Assembly (NCBI GenBank): GCA_963965975.1
Contig: OZ014420.1
Location: forward strand, 1,452,001 to 1,516,000
Direction: 5' to 3'
DNA: 64,000 nt
DNA from: Xestospongia bergquistia
Lineage: Eukaryota > Porifera > Demospongiae > Haplosclerida > Petrosiidae
A program made the translations under genes and the position numbers. Positions within the stretch are counted from its first letter, which is position 1. Every line of letters begins with the position of its first letter. Below the pieces are notes generated by a model that saw nothing but the letters and a program-made list of their open reading frames with translations, did not search any database and was not told the origin of the DNA. Below, in pieces: positions 21,851 through 35,700 of the stretch.

Positions 21851-23660
21851 TATTTTGCTTTGAAAAAGTAATATTTTCTGAAGTATGTAATTGTTAATTG
21901 TTTCAAAATATTATAATTTTCAAACCACTTTGTTATTTTGCTTTGTCAGATTACAAATTAAGTTTGATTTTTTTTGTAATGATTTGTTGAGTTACAATAA
22001 AAAATATTAATCATAGACTTATAATATTTCATTGGTTTTAAACAGTGATCTGGTCAGACTTACAGTGGTCATAGGCATAATAATCATAAGTTGAATGTGA
22101 TCTTCTGTGTTTGACTCTAATTGTACTTGAATATAAATATGTTTTTTTAAAAATTAATTTTAATATTTCTTAACATTGCATACATACCCATTGGCATCTT
22201 ATTATTTTAGCTTGTATATGCTAAGACTATTTTAATGGAAGATAGTGACTACAGTGTTGTGATAAACCACAATATTGTAATATGAAACTGATAAGTTCAG
22301 GTTTAGATCTTGTAATATAGGTAATTCGTTGGTATAGTATAATATAGATATCATATCTATATATATAGCCTTTAACATTGTCACTTGTATATAGCTAAGG
22401 AAATAGCTCACAGTTACAAGGTACATAGATTTATTACATTAGAAATTTCCCCACACCTTGATTAAATTGTCTCTAATTATGAGAAAGTCCATTTGTTAAA
22501 TTACTAACTATTGATTGCACTCTATAATATATACCATCATTGTAGATGACAAGTGTCCTGTTAAACATGCAGTTCAAACATTGAACTATACTTCTTAATG
22601 TCTTACTGGTATAAATAAAAAATAAGTAAATGTGATGACTTCATTACTGTTTTAAACCAGGTTCTAAAATATGTCATTAAGAGAATGCTTATATACAAAA
22701 AATGGTCTATATAATTGTTCAAATTATCTTTAATGATATCAATATTAAACTTAAGAATGATGATATGGTAAGAGTGCATCCTTCAGTAATAACCACCAGT
22801 CAAACAACTTTATACTTTTATCTGGAAAAATTGTAGATACTGTATAGCCAAATTAATGATAAATACATACATAGTTTATTTCAAATCAGTCTCTGTTAAT
22901 TGCTTCAACTCTATTATTAAATATCTTACTCCGTATGACAATAACAATATTACATGTACAGAAGAGCTAAAATATTGACTCTAAGTCAAAATTCTGATGA
23001 CCAATTGAATAGGATGTCGTAAAATACTTAAGAAGGTTCTCATTATGTTCAATGATAATAGTTTATAAGTACATTGATTTTCCAACCAGATGTTGCAGTG
23101 CTATTTCATCATTCATATGTTTAATATCAAGTATATATATGGTGTCCACTGGATTTCCAGCCTACTGACAACATTTATGATCGCTAATATTGTTCATGCT
23201 TTTAATATGAGCAAAAGCTTTTGAATACAAGTTGTTTCTGAAATTATAATTTAAACTTTATAATAATTTATAAGTTTATATAATTTTTAGACCTATGGTC
23301 TAAGGATCAGATCAAATACCTATTCACTTATTGGCACTCTACACACTTACTTTAAAACAATTAAACCATGCAAATTGACACATCTAAGTTCCAAAGTTTA
23401 ATCTTTAGGGTATGGGATATAGTATTAGATTCTCTTAGAGTACAGTACCAGTACTCTTGACAGTGCTTTATTTTATAGATTACATTGAGTACTTCAAATT
23501 CTAAATTAACAGAATGTACAAGGATCTATATACATAGCTGTAAATTTATGTGTGCATGTATGTGTATGTATTGCACCTTTATGATTTTAATGAACTATAA
23601 AAGAGAATTTCTAGTAGGTGTGGTACAGGCCTTTGTCATCATGCATGCATATGACTTAAT
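21851..23660. other. AT-rich spacer without recognised genes
   Basis: Short open frames here have no recognisable family or splice context. Around 23100-23170 a short block resembles 45400-45450 of unit 2, in keeping with the unit duplication. Confidence 0.45.
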
Positions 23661-23960
23661 TTATTTATGGTCATATATACCCCCTCAGGAAAACTGTATC
23701 AACTGGCAACAACAGAACATTTAGGCTTACCCTTTGACAGATTAGTGACTCTTGACGTCAGTAGAGCTAATAATATTTGCAGGAGATTTGACCAATTTTC
23801 CATGATGTTGAAACTAAATATACGATTACTGCATAGATGCAGCCAAAACTCAACAATTCTATAAACTATCACAACTCATGCAGTGTTCAACACAGAATAA
23901 TAAATCAATCGAATATTGCAGGGTGCACTTTTCTATAGTTTTATGATATTGGTTAAATTG
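23660..23960 (+). pseudogene. Decayed coding segment of an unrecognised gene (unit 1 copy)
   Basis: A 65-codon frame (23667-23864; GKLYQLATTEHLGLPFDRL) aligns with broken frames at about 2820-2980 and 50060-50220. It is the best-preserved copy, preceding the gene 2 promoter by about 100-300 bp. It may be the last exon of a former gene. I do not recognise the protein family. Confidence 0.4.
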
Positions 23961-24034
23961 TTAACACCAAAGCAAGTCTGAAGATTTTGCTGATAAGCAG
24001 CCATTTTTGAAATGCCATTGTTGCTCACTAGTCC

Positions 24035-24252
24035 AGCTCACAGAGGGAGGGGCTGGCTAGTTTGGCTGTTATTACATGTAGCTTTGCGATTGGCCATCCT
24101 AAATCCCAGAATTACGTCATTATTACTCTATGCGCGGCCAGGCTCACTTTTTCGTAGGGGTGTATTAAGCTGAGGGCGAGACTATACCATCTTCCCTACG
24201 TATTTGGGTGTGTATTTGCTAGCTGGACTTTGTTCCTGGTGTTCCATATTTG
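24035..24252 (+). promoter_or_regulatory. Conserved promoter and non-coding exon 1 of gene 2
   Basis: It has the same order as the copy at 3180-3400: GGGAGGGGCTGG (about 24044), ATTGG (24089-24093), TTACGTCA (24112-24119) and the exon-like segment ending ATATTTG before GTAAGT at 24253. Here the CRE-like site has the fuller TTACGTCA form. It precedes the second leader exon in the same orientation. Confidence 0.6.
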
Positions 24253-26315
24253 GTAAGTAACTACAAGTTTTTTACACACCGTGACTATGTACCTATACAC
24301 TTTTGGTAAGCAGCCATCGGTGTATACGTTATGTTTATAAATCTTGTAGCTACTCAACCTCGATTTATAATCTACACATTATTGCAATAAATATTGATGT
24401 CTATTGCGTCTATAGTGTCTATAGTATTGGGGACACTACATTTGATGTAATATTAAGACATTTAGCTATAGTTCTAAGGTTTAAGTTTTATATATGTATG
24501 GTCCACCCCCTTAACTATGGTGTTTGGCACTTAACATTGCTAATATTGTGTAAGAATATCACACATTTCTGAGGGCTTTCCTCGCACTTTTTGCACTTGC
24601 ATACAGGGATCTCTAATAATTTTAAGTTATAATAAGTGACTATTTGTGACTAGTTGTCAATCAGGTAGTGCTTTAATTTCATTGTTGTATGTAGTTTATA
24701 TTTAGGATAAGTATCATAGTATGCAACAGACCTCCTGTCACAGAAATGGCAACTGCCATTTTTCAATGCTACTTAACCTATAGCATTGTAAAAGAAATAT
24801 ACCATAGATAATGTTTATTTCACTTTTTAATTTACATAGAGGCTAATTTTCAGAAAAGCTATGAGTCCAACATGTTAAAAAAGCACAAATTAAATGTTCA
24901 CACATTAATTTTTACAGATTATGAGCTTAGCAAAAATTAAGCTACAACAAAATTAACTCGATTTACAATAACTTAATGTAATATAATAGTATAACCTTAT
25001 CACATTTTTGGTTATTTCATGTCAACATTTTTCTCAATAGCTATAACAGTTAGGAAATCCAATGTGACAGTATCTTTGACTATATTGTCAAAATGACTTT
25101 GTTGAAAGCTAGCATTTAATGCACGATTTATAAGAGTAATCTTGATCATTATAAAATTTGAGTGGTTGATTGACAGTTCATGTATGTAGTTTCTGTGCAT
25201 TTGCAGTGTTCATTGCATATGACCTTTTTTTGCACTTTGCAGTTCTTTCTGAGAAAAGAAGATTCTTTGGTGTTCCATACTTAGTACGTTATAACTTCAA
25301 CACACATACACACTTACATAAGTAGAGTCTATGATAAAACCATTTCCACAAATGAAAGGTAATGTAGAGTTGGGCCAGATGGTAATGACAAAAAGGAAAG
25401 AATCAAGGTTAGGAGGAATACACAAATCTGTAGAAAGTCCCTTCATAGGTATACAGCTTTCACATTAAAGTATGGCTTTTTTCTATCAAGACCCTAGCCA
25501 CAACATTTACATAATCATGAACACTAGCAATATTTAACATTTAGTTTGTGTTAACTTGGTAATAACTGAAATCTGTTGAGTTTTGCCTTGAAGTGAGTCA
25601 TGTGGTTATAGGAAATAACCACAAGTCCATAATAGCTCTACACAAGTAGCATCATGTTGTAATACATATTCTTAGTTATAATTTGTATATTTAATAGAAT
25701 GGATATAATTAGAGATAAATTGCAGGAGTGTTGTCTTTTAAATAATTAAACCTTGAGGCTAAGCTAATCACTTAAGAAATCATAAATTATCCTGAATTTA
25801 TTTGACTGTATTCTATTACAAATTTATCCTCCACTTTGACAAATTGTTACTTTAAGAGAAGACAGCTTGTCCACAAAATGGAGGCCATAGTCACTATTGA
25901 GCTATTCTTATGTTTACACTCACTATTAAATATCATGAGAAACTATTGTTCACTATAGTATTGAAACTAGATTATAATTAAACCAGTCATGCTATGATGA
26001 TTTTAGAAGACACTATAACTAGTTTCACACTGAAACATTGACTAGAACTACAATAATTTCATAATTAGCAACAGTGCCTATTAAAGACTATAGTTATGAA
26101 TCATACAAATATAGGTATAGGAGCAAGCTAGTGAGATTGTTTGAACATTAGCAGTCACAATGATTATCATAGCACTGGTACATGTGGTTAGTGTTAATTA
26201 AAATCATTGGCTGCTAGATGTGTCATTTGTTAATGGATGAGGTTTAATTTCTTTTGTTGCTCTTTAAAGTCACACACAGCAATATAATTATTAAAAATGT
26301 GAAGGTGTATATATG

Positions 26316-26354
<39 letters not shown>

Positions 26355-27167
26355 CATGTACAATTGTAAGAAACTTTTTTTGACAGTTGATTAAAATAAT
26401 ATCAAGACAAGTGGCTAAGTTCTGATATGCTTTTCTCATGTTGGATGGTTTTTATAACTGAAAAAACTTATCTGTTACAAATAATGGAGAAAATGGTGAA
26501 AGAAAAATCCTTTGCAAATCCCAATGATATTTTGATACCATTATAAGACTGATAATATTAAAATTAACTTTGTAATCAATCTGTAAAGTCAAAAGTAAAG
26601 ATAACGCAAACATTGTAAGTGTATTATAATAAAAACAATTTAAAAATTATTGTTTTGTAAATGGTAACTAAAATCCAAAAGAAAACAGTAGCTAATTGTT
26701 TTTGGAAAAAATAAAAACAGTTTTATAAAATTAGACATCAACTTTGCAAATTATATTTTAGACAAAACTATTGATTTCTACATTATGACACATCTTCTAA
26801 TGATAATAAAATTATTTCAGACAAAAATTTAGAAACCGATGTAATATAGCGATTGTGTGTATAATAATACAATAATAATAATGTAAATAAGATGACAACT
26901 CACAACACTAATGTCATAGATGTCCTTTTTATTGGAATAATATAATACCATTCCTGTATTATGTCTATTTTACATGAATTTTTCTAAACAAATACAGACA
27001 ATACTAGGAGCAAATAATTACAAAAAATAAAGCATTCTTATAATCTTTCCTATTATTGTATTTTTACATAACATTACTGTTCTTTGACTAGTTTCTATAT
27101 AGTCTTTGCTCCATAAATTTCCTCTATTATTATAACAACTGTTATTGTAACTTTTATCATTATATAG
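24253..27167 (+). repeat. Intron 1 of gene 2
   Basis: The part from about 25440 aligns with the gene 1 intron 1 (3408-5146). The part 24260-25440 is extra and unrecognised. A (TA)n tract lies at about 26308-26350. It ends in a TATATAG acceptor. Confidence 0.55.
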
Positions 27168-27218
27168 AATTAGAGTATCATAATGGCTCAAAAACAAGAC
27201 CAAGACCATAGTCATCTT
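27168..27218 (+). CDS. Leader exon of gene 2, 12 codons
   Basis: ATG at 27183, then MAQKQDQDHSHL to a GTGAGT donor at 27219, with the same length and phase as the other two leaders. The target would be the 25-base exon at 39607, giving HSHL-AKNLHAVKD across a 12.4 kb intron. In this copy alone, unspliced read-through gives a 69-aa frame to 27390. This could be a small alternative product or the remains of a longer ancestral exon. Confidence 0.5.
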
Positions 27219-28082
27219 GTGAGTCTATCTTTAAAGTTATTATCACAAATCACAAATAGTAATAAATTTATTAGATACTTTGTTCATATTCATAATAAAC
27301 TAGTTATAACTTTGGCTAGGAATGAGCTAGAAAGAATTGGTTTACACCATCAAAATGCCTTAAAAGTCTACAAATTGTTATCAAAAAACTAGAGTGCAAA
27401 AAGGCGTAAACCAGTAATCACATGTAATTGAATGGTGTTCTTTTCATTCCACCATGGCTGATGTCACATGTAGTTGGCATATTATTAACAAATGATTGTG
27501 CAACCATTCTCTAACTTTAGTAAAAGGTTCAAAAACTGTTAAAAAAATACCTTTAATAGTAACCATACCATACAGTAAGATGAGATAATTACAAAGAACC
27601 ATGAGAGGCTTCAGTAATCATAATGTAACTATTCTAGTAAAAGAAAAAGTCATCTGATATAAATGTATAAATAATATAAAATATTGTGATTGTTATTTGA
27701 CTACAACGTTGTTTCTTTCTTCATATTTTTGCCTTTTTTTCCATTACTTGTATGAGAGGTGATTAATGCCAAAATAGTCATATTAGAAAGAGAGACTAGT
27801 GAAATCTTAGAGAGGGTACTAAAGTCTTAAATGGGGTGGTGATATTTTAAAATAGGGTAGTGACTTTTTAAAATAGGGCAGTGATAACATTCAAATAGGA
27901 TATACTCTATTAGAAATATCATAAACTGTGCATCATCAGTATTCATGATCAGTTACTTCAATTGTCACTTATCAGTATATACAATGATTTGGTGATCAAA
28001 TTTGATTACTATGGATATTCATATTGTTGTGTAAAAATGAACAGATTTGGAAGGGTGTTAATCTAATTTTTGTCATAATCTA

Positions 28083-30034
28083 TTCTTCACAAAATGAAAT
28101 GTTGCCAAATACAAGTCAATGCCATAGTTGGTTGAGGGAGAAAGTACTTGAACTGTTTCCTCTAGTTCAGAGTAATCATTTTCATTCAGAGGACATTCTA
28201 TAGCAGGAACAATAATTTCATTGGGAGTACTCAGATCATCTTTGGTTGATAATGAACCATCCCAGTCAACTCCATAGAGTCGTGCCTCCTCCTGTTGAAA
28301 GAAACAAGACTAGTCAAGTGCATATAGACATCTGTTAAGGCACAATATGTAATAGATAATGTACTGTTACTGTAATGTACTGAATGGGTTGTATGGCATG
28401 AGGGGTGTGGTCAAGAGACTGATACAGCATGAGGCAAAGCCAATTCCTGTATCAGTCTCAAGACCACAAACCGAGTGCCATATAACCCATATAGCACTGT
28501 AACAGTACATTATCTGGTTTATTGTTGTTACTTGAGCTAATCTTTCATTTCTTGTCAGCTTTACTGTTTAACGTCATTTGTTGCTATGCGTTACTAAGCA
28601 TGAGCCAATGAAATTCAAAGAGGCAAAGAAAAAGAAAAATTGGAAAGTGTGGAAAGAAAGAGAAACCCGAGCAAGAAAGGAAGATATAACCATCATGAAG
28701 CATTCCTTAGAAAACGATCAATAATCTCAATGAAAAGTAATGCTACAATCATATCAAACTTGCAATATCAGTCATATTGAACGCTTCCTGCTTTATGGGA
28801 AATATAGAATAGGCGGTGTCTTTCATCCACCCACACAAGTAACAACAAATACATATCTATATATATATTTTCATATTTATGGTCATATATATAAACAAAA
28901 TACCTCTGTTAGCTCATCAGGTGGAGGTTGTCTACATAGTCCACTTATCTAAAGCTGCATTGGATTAAGATACTCTTCAGATGAAAGAGGATGATTGTTC
29001 CAAGCATCCTGAAAGAGACGTAGTGCTGAGTTCATTTGTTGTATATACACATAAAGGAGACAAATGAAATGTACTTCATCATCAATATCCAATATGCCCT
29101 GATCCTCCATGTAGTAAAACAGTTGGTAGAAAAGAATAGTACATTGCAGAAATACATCACGCCAGAGCCTCTCAATTCTTTGGTTGTGGACACTGCGTCC
29201 AGTAATGAAGCTACCTCGGCCTGGTCCTCTGAGGGGATGTTGAAGTATGAACACTGCAATGCGTACATTTTCACCACCTCTATCTGAACGTACTCTACTT
29301 GGCAGTGCAGTGGCTCTTACTTGGTCAACAAACAGTTGTAGGACAGTTTCTGTTCAATTATTGTCAGCGCAATGTAGATATATTATTCTACAACTGAATC
29401 CATCAATACATCTATGAATGACAAACCTCCATCTGTAAATTAAATAGAAAATGATCTATTATGATATAAATGTGATAGCTGTAACTGATCAACTAAATAA
29501 TAACTTCAGCTGATCAATTTATGATTGCCATCAATGTGATACAGAGACCTTGGTGCTGCCACTCTGTATTCTCGTCTACAAAGACATCTCAATTGATGCA
29601 TCATTGTTCCTTCAGGACAGATTCTTCTTTGGGAGTCTCTGATTCTCCACTGTTGTATTCTAAATCCTTTTGATAATTCATTTGATGGTATCCACACATG
29701 GGGAATGGTCATAAATGCTTTTTATCAGTCTGTCTAAGTCATTGTCTGTTAGTTCTGAATACTAGCTGGGAGCGAGTAGAAAGACCATACTGGGACAGTC
29801 TTCTGTGAAGAGTTCTCACAGACACCCCAAGCATCTCTGACATTTGGGGGGCAGTGAGGTGATTCTCAACGAGATATAACAATTGCTGTCGTGGAATAAC
29901 AAATCTAGGTCAGCCAATGAGTCCATTGCACTCAACTGGGGGTGAATATTGCTCTGTATTTTCTGAAGCACAATCCCTGACGTTCTTAAGCATGTCCAGG
30001 GCAAATCTGATAAAGTTGAGTCCTGACTATTCAT
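28083..30034 (-). pseudogene. rve-type transposase/integrase-like gene, broken
   Basis: Minus-strand pieces, in order: a helix-turn-helix (SEMLGVSVRTLHRRLSQYGL) near 29830, LYHIDGNHKL near 29530, and [15 protein letters not shown] near 29170. A C-terminal exon (EARLYGVDWDGSL) ends near 28083. These match the widespread metazoan 'integrase core domain' transposase type, where DGNHK holds the first acidic residue. The last exon is preceded by a proper TTTCTTTCAACAG acceptor. The copy has several breaks and is not expected to be active. Confidence 0.65.
28354..28515. repeat. 162 bp near-palindrome inside the transposon
   Basis: The outer arms, 28354-28370 and 28499-28515, are perfect inverted repeats (AGATAATGTACTGTTAC). 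Inner arms at 28386-28398/28478-28490 and 28406-28427/28447-28468 are nearly perfect. It looks like a foldback MITE within the transposase intron. Confidence 0.75.
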
Positions 30035-30973
30035 TCAAACTTAGTACTCTTATACTTTCTGCAGCAATAAATTCTCAATAAACAAGCTCTAAAGAGAGTA
30101 AAGATGATTCTAAAGCATCACAGCATATGTTTCTTCTGTTTGAGAGAGCTTCAAAGTTGCTAGTGATCCGCCTCAGAGCATTTATACTCCACTTCGAAGA
30201 CATAACTAGTTCACTTATACTGAACCTGGAAATCCATTAATGGTAGGTACTCTATGCTTCGATACCACGTTTGGATATTCTGGTATCAAGTATATCTGAC
30301 ACAACACCTATTTTTTAGTAAACAATTGTGTAATATCAGTTAATAATTATGACAGCACCTGGTGATTGCGCATGCGAAAGTGCAGACTGCTTTAATAATT
30401 TCAATTAAATAAGACTTGTTGGATTGATATGAAACTATGGAAATATTATAAAGAAATGTTAAAATCTAATATATAATAATATGTCATGAGAGAGAGGGAG
30501 AGGAGACAGAAACATACCAGGCCAAACACTACCCTATATTTCTAATAGACTATATCCTGTTTGAATGTTGTCACTCAGCAAAAGAACTCTTTTTAAAATA
30601 GACTATCATTTTGCACAAAAGACCATATTTTACATTGAAAGATACTATCTAATTTAAAAAACACAGCCCTATTAGAATGTTATCACTTTAAAAGACACTA
30701 CCCTTTTCAAAATAGACTAACATTTTGCTCAAAAAGACTACGCTATTTAAATGCTACTACATTTAAAACCACTGCCCTATTTTAAAAAAGTCACTACCCT
30801 ATTTTAAAAAGTCACTACCCTATTTTTAAAAAGTCACCGCCCTATTTTAAAAAGTCATTACCCTATTTTAAAAAACCACCACCCTATTTAAGACTTTAGT
30901 ACCCTTTCTAAGATTTCACTAGCCTCTCTTTAATGTGACTATTTTGGCACTAATCACCTCTCATATTACTTGT

Positions 30974-31140
30974 AGCAGTTAAATTTCATTTTTATTTATT
31001 GTTTTTCTTTCTTTAATATATTGTAATCATTTTCTGGTGACTTCTTATACTCTTTTATTTACTATGGTCATATTGTAATGACATCCTTCTCTGTATTCTA
31101 CTAATTTAGTTTGTAAATATAGACGTGCATTAGTGTTATG
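30974..31140. repeat. Start of satellite array 2
   Basis: After the 9 bp duplication the unit sequence resumes exactly where unit 0 runs into its satellite (compare 5380-5450). About one monomer follows before a hAT insertion. Confidence 0.7.
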
Positions 31141-32779
31141 AAAGGCTTCAACGAATATCACTTTTTTGCCTTCGAATAATATCCCATTTTTTATGAATAT
31201 TCAAATTTTGTGAGTGTGGCTTACTAATATCTAGGTGGAGCTTGCAATAATTAACACTGATGTCTACATTACTGAGAAACTGTATACTTATCCTTAAAAA
31301 CAAACTGTTTATACAAAATCAAAGTTCTTGTTCAGAAAACTAAAATGTTAACATGTTCTGGAGTTAATGATGATCTTAGCCTTGTTACTGTTAGCCCAGC
31401 AGTAGAAAACACTTTCAGATGGTGTTGATGTTGCTGGAACACACAAAAATCGTTTGGCTATCATTTGTATTAAAGGAAAACGATGCTGATTTGTTTTCCA
31501 CCATGTGAGAGGAAACTCTTCCTTGTTGAGAGATTTCTCCTGTAAAAATGAATCAACATCTAAAATAGGGTCTGTTATCACTGCCATCATCTTCATCTCC
31601 AAGAAGAATATCTAGAGCAGACTGAAGGTGAGATTGAGAAGTTGAAGGTTTAGTCTGCTGAGAATCATTGTCTTGTTGATGCTTGCTTTCTGTAAGTAAA
31701 GTATTACTTTGAGTTCAAGCTGTTTTGAAGTTGACAAGAATTTGCACTGCTTAAATCTAGGATTTGGGAGGAAGGATTTCACTAATCCAAACAGTACTGG
31801 TAGCAATGCCAAAACAGATACATTATACTCAGCACTCAAAACATGTAGTTGCTACTTGTAGTGGATGCAAAATTACTTTTGTATTCACACAAAGCTGTAA
31901 TGTGTGACCAGCACATTCCATAGAAAACCATCCTAGTTCATTTTCTAATAACCTTGTTGCTAGATCTATGTTAGACCCATTATTGTGGACAAAAGAAACT
32001 ACTTTGTTGCTATCAGCATTAAACTCCTTTAATAGGTCCAACATTTTATACTTTCTCCTGTATAACTTTCGGTTAGTGGAAATGTACCTAAAGCAAAACT
32101 TTTCATTTCCCAATTGTTGTCTATGTAATGTAGTGTAACACTGAGATAGCTCTCTGTTGCTATGCTTGTCCATATATCAGCAGTTATTGACAGAAACTCT
32201 ACATCTTTAGACAATATATCAATAACTTTTAATATTTACAGATCCATAGATCTTCTTAATGAGATTAGTGAAATGAGTGCCTGAGGGAAGTTTATAACCA
32301 GGTTCAAGATAAGCCATCAATTCTTGGAATCCTTTTCTATTAACTACATTGATTGGATGAAGATCTTTTAGAATCATACCTGCAATCAGGTTACTAATGG
32401 CAGCTGCCCTTTCATTAGAACATGAACACTTTTTGCTATAATTATCCATCTTTAGCTGCTTCTTAGGACAGCCGTTTGAGGCCACCGATTCAGATTCTAC
32501 TGGGTGTTTTCTCCTTAGGAGTTCCCTCATAGAACTGGTGCCACCATGGAATCTCAAAGTAAATTTGCAAAGTGAGCAAACAACTTGTGAATGATCTTCT
32601 CTTTCAAGAAACTTCCGCACTTCGCTTGTTTGTCTTTGACCTCCTGCCATTTTTTCAGTGCACGTGGCAAATTAATTACCCCAATCATGTTATGATAAAC
32701 AATTCAGCTTCAATTTTAATATTCGAATATGTAGTTAAACAAATAGTATTCAAATGTTTGGTTAATCGATGGAGCCATA
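31141..32779 (-). mobile_element. 1.64 kb hAT transposon in a satellite monomer
   Basis: The target duplication GTGTTATG occurs at 31133-31140 and 32780-32787, inside the satellite motif. The imperfect terminal inverted repeats are AAAGGCTTCAACGAATA and, on the other strand, TATGGCTCCATCGATTA. The 8 bp duplication and the protein both fit the hAT superfamily. Confidence 0.8.
31348..32650 (-). pseudogene. BED-finger hAT transposase, broken
   Basis: The minus strand carries a BED-type zinc finger (VVCSLCKFTLRFHGGTSSMR) at the N-terminus (32650-32219). A central segment follows (LSITADIWTS; LRHKM-like helices not resolved), then the hAT C-terminal dimerisation region (FPLTWWKTNQHRFPLI; LCVPATSTPSESVF) at 31602-31348. 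The pieces lie in three frames, so at least two frameshifts have accumulated and internal sequence is missing relative to a typical 600-700 residue hAT transposase. Confidence 0.75.
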
Positions 32780-35700
32780 GTGTTATGTATTGTTTAATTG
32801 TGTGTTAATTTTAAATCATTGTTTATCTCTCTTTTATTTACTATGATCATATTATGATGACACCTAAAACTATATCTCACTTATCTAGCTTGTAACTTTG
32901 AACAAACATTAATGTTATGTATTGTCTAATTGTGTGTTCATTTTAAATCATTGTTTATCTCTCTTTTATTTACTATGATCATATTATAATGACATCTAAA
33001 ACTATATCTCACTTATCTAGCAAGTAAGTTTGAACAAACATTAGTGTTATGTATTGTTTAATTGTGTGTTAATTTTAAATCATTGTTTATCTCTCTTTTA
33101 CTTACTATGATCATATTATGATGACATCTAAAACTATATCTCACTTGTCTAGGATGTAAGTTTTAAAAAAAAATTAGTGTTATGTATTGTTTAATTGTGT
33201 GTTCATTTCAAATCATTGTTTATCTCTCTTTTATTTACTATGATCATATTATGATGACACCTAAAACTATATCTCATATAATTATATAGGTTGTAAGTTT
33301 AAACAGACATTAGTGTTATGTATTGTTTAATTGTGTGTTAATTTTAAATCAAGGTTTATCTCTCTTTTATTTACTATGATCATATTATGATGACATCTAA
33401 AACTATATCTCACTTATCTAGGAAGTAAGTTTCAAACAAACATTAGTATTACGTATTGTTAATTGTATGTTAATTTTTAATCATTTTTGTCTCTTTTAAT
33501 TTATTTATTATGATCATATTATGATGACATCTAAAATTATATCTCACTTATCTAGGAAGTAAGTTTGAACAAACATTAGTGTTATGTATTGTTTAATTGT
33601 GTGTTAATTTTAAATCATTGTTTATCTCTCTTTTATTTACTATGATCATATTATGATGACATCTAAAACTATATCTCACTTATCTAGTCTGTAAGTTTGG
33701 ACAAACATTAGTGTTATGCATTGTTTAATTGTGTGTTAATTTTAAATCATTGTTTATCTCTCTTTTATTTGCTATGATCATATTATGATGACATCTTAAA
33801 ATATATCTCACTTATCTAGTTTGTAAGTTTGAACAAACGTTAGTGTTATGTATTGTTTAATTGTGTGTTAATTTTAAATCATTGTTTATCTCTCTTTTAT
33901 TTACTATGATCATATTATGATGACATCTAAAACTATCTCTCACTTATCTAGAAAGTAAGTTTGAACAAACATTAGTGTTATGTATTTTAAATTGTGTGTT
34001 AATTTTAAATCATTGTTTATCTCTCTTTTATTTACTATGATCATATTATGATGACATCTAAAACTATATCTCACTTATCTAGGAAGTAAGTTTGAACAAA
34101 CATTAGTGTTATGTATTGTTTAATTGTGTGTTAATTTTAAATCATTGTTCATCTCTTTTTTATTTACTATGACCATATTATGATGACATCTAAAAATATA
34201 TCTCACTTATCTAGAAAGTAAGTTTGAACAAACATTAGTGTTATGTATTGTTTAATTGTGTGTTAATTTTAAATCATTGTTTATCTCTCTTTTATTTACT
34301 ATGATTATATTATGATGACATCTAAAACTATATCTCACTTATCTAGAAAGTAAGTTTGAACAAACATTAGTGTTATGTATTGTTTAATTGTGTGTTAATT
34401 TTAAATCATAGTTTATCTCTCTTTTATTTACTATGATCATATTATGATGACATCTAAAACTATATTTCACTTATCTAGTCTGTAAGTTTGAACAAACATT
34501 AGTGTTATGTATTGTTTAATTGTGTGTTAATTTTAAATCATTGTTTATCTCTCTTTTATTTGCTATAATCATATTATGATGACATCTTAAAATATATCTC
34601 ACTTATCTAGTTTGTAAGTTTGAACAAACATTAGTGTTATGTATTGTTTAATTGTGTGTTAATTTAAATCATTGTTTTTCTCTTTTTTATTTACTATGAT
34701 CATAATTATTATGATAACATCTAAAACTTTATCTCACTTATCTAGCCTGTAAGTTTGAACAAACATTAGTGTTATGTATTGTTTAATTGTGTGTTAATTT
34801 TAAATCATTGTTTATCTCTCTTTTATTTACTGTGATCATATTATGATGACATCTAAAACTATATCTCACTTATCTAGCCTGTAAGTTTGAACAACATTAG
34901 TGTTATATATTGTTTAATTGTGTGTTAATTTTAAATCATTGTTTATCTCTTTTTTATTTACTGTGATCATATTATGATGACATCTAAAACTATATCTCAC
35001 TTATCTAGGAAGTAAGTTTGAACAAACATTAGTGTTATGTATTGTTTAATTGTGTGTTAATTTTTAATCATTGTTTATCTCTCTTTTATTTACTATGATC
35101 ATATTATGATGACACCTAAAACTATATCTCACTTATATACGTTGTAAGTTTAAACAGACATTAGTGTTTTGTATTGTTTAATTGTGTGTTAATTTTAAAT
35201 CATTGTTTATCTCTCTTTTATTTACTATGATCATATTATAATGACATCTAAAACTATATCTCACTTGTCTAGAAAGTAAGTTTGAACAAACATTAGTGTT
35301 ATGTATTGTTGAATTGTGTGTTCATTTTAAATCATTGTTTATCTCTCTTTTATTTACTATGATCATATTATGATGACATCTAAAACTATATCTCACTTAT
35401 CTAGTCTGTAAGTTTGGACAAACATTAGTGTTATGTATTGTTTAATTGTGTGTTCATTTCAAATCATTGTTTATCTCTCTTTTATTTACTATGATCATAT
35501 TATGATGACATCTAAAACTATATCTCACTTATCTAGTCTGTAAGTTTGGGCAAACATTAGTGTTATGTATTGCTTAATTATGTGTTAATTTTAAATCATT
35601 GTTTATCTCTCTTTATTTACTATGATCATATTATGTTGACATCTAAAAATATATCTCACTTATCTAGGAAGTAAGTTTGAACAAACATTAGTGTTATGTA

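Larger units (their letters stand above)
27752..30964 (-). mobile_element. 3.2 kb DNA transposon with long terminal inverted repeats and 9 bp target duplication
   Basis: The ends are ATGAGAGGTGATTA and TAATCACCTCTCAT, flanked by ATTACTTGT at 27743-27751 and again at 30965-30973. The empty site is visible in unit 0 near 5370 (ATTAGTTGTAGCAG). The inverted repeats run about 150 bp or more and contain tandem copies of an ~18-20 bp motif around TTTAAAATAGGGTAGTGAC. The 9 bp duplication is usual for Mutator-like elements, but the encoded protein is of the rve integrase type, so the superfamily is left open (an IS3EU-like group is a possibility). Confidence 0.8.

Noticed and set aside
23485-23724. 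79-codon frame with Cys-rich start
   Set aside because: No family, no splice context and no counterpart in the paralogous units.
29036-29287. Plus-strand frame inside the rve transposon
   Set aside because: It overlaps the recognisable minus-strand integrase-core segment and is its shadow.
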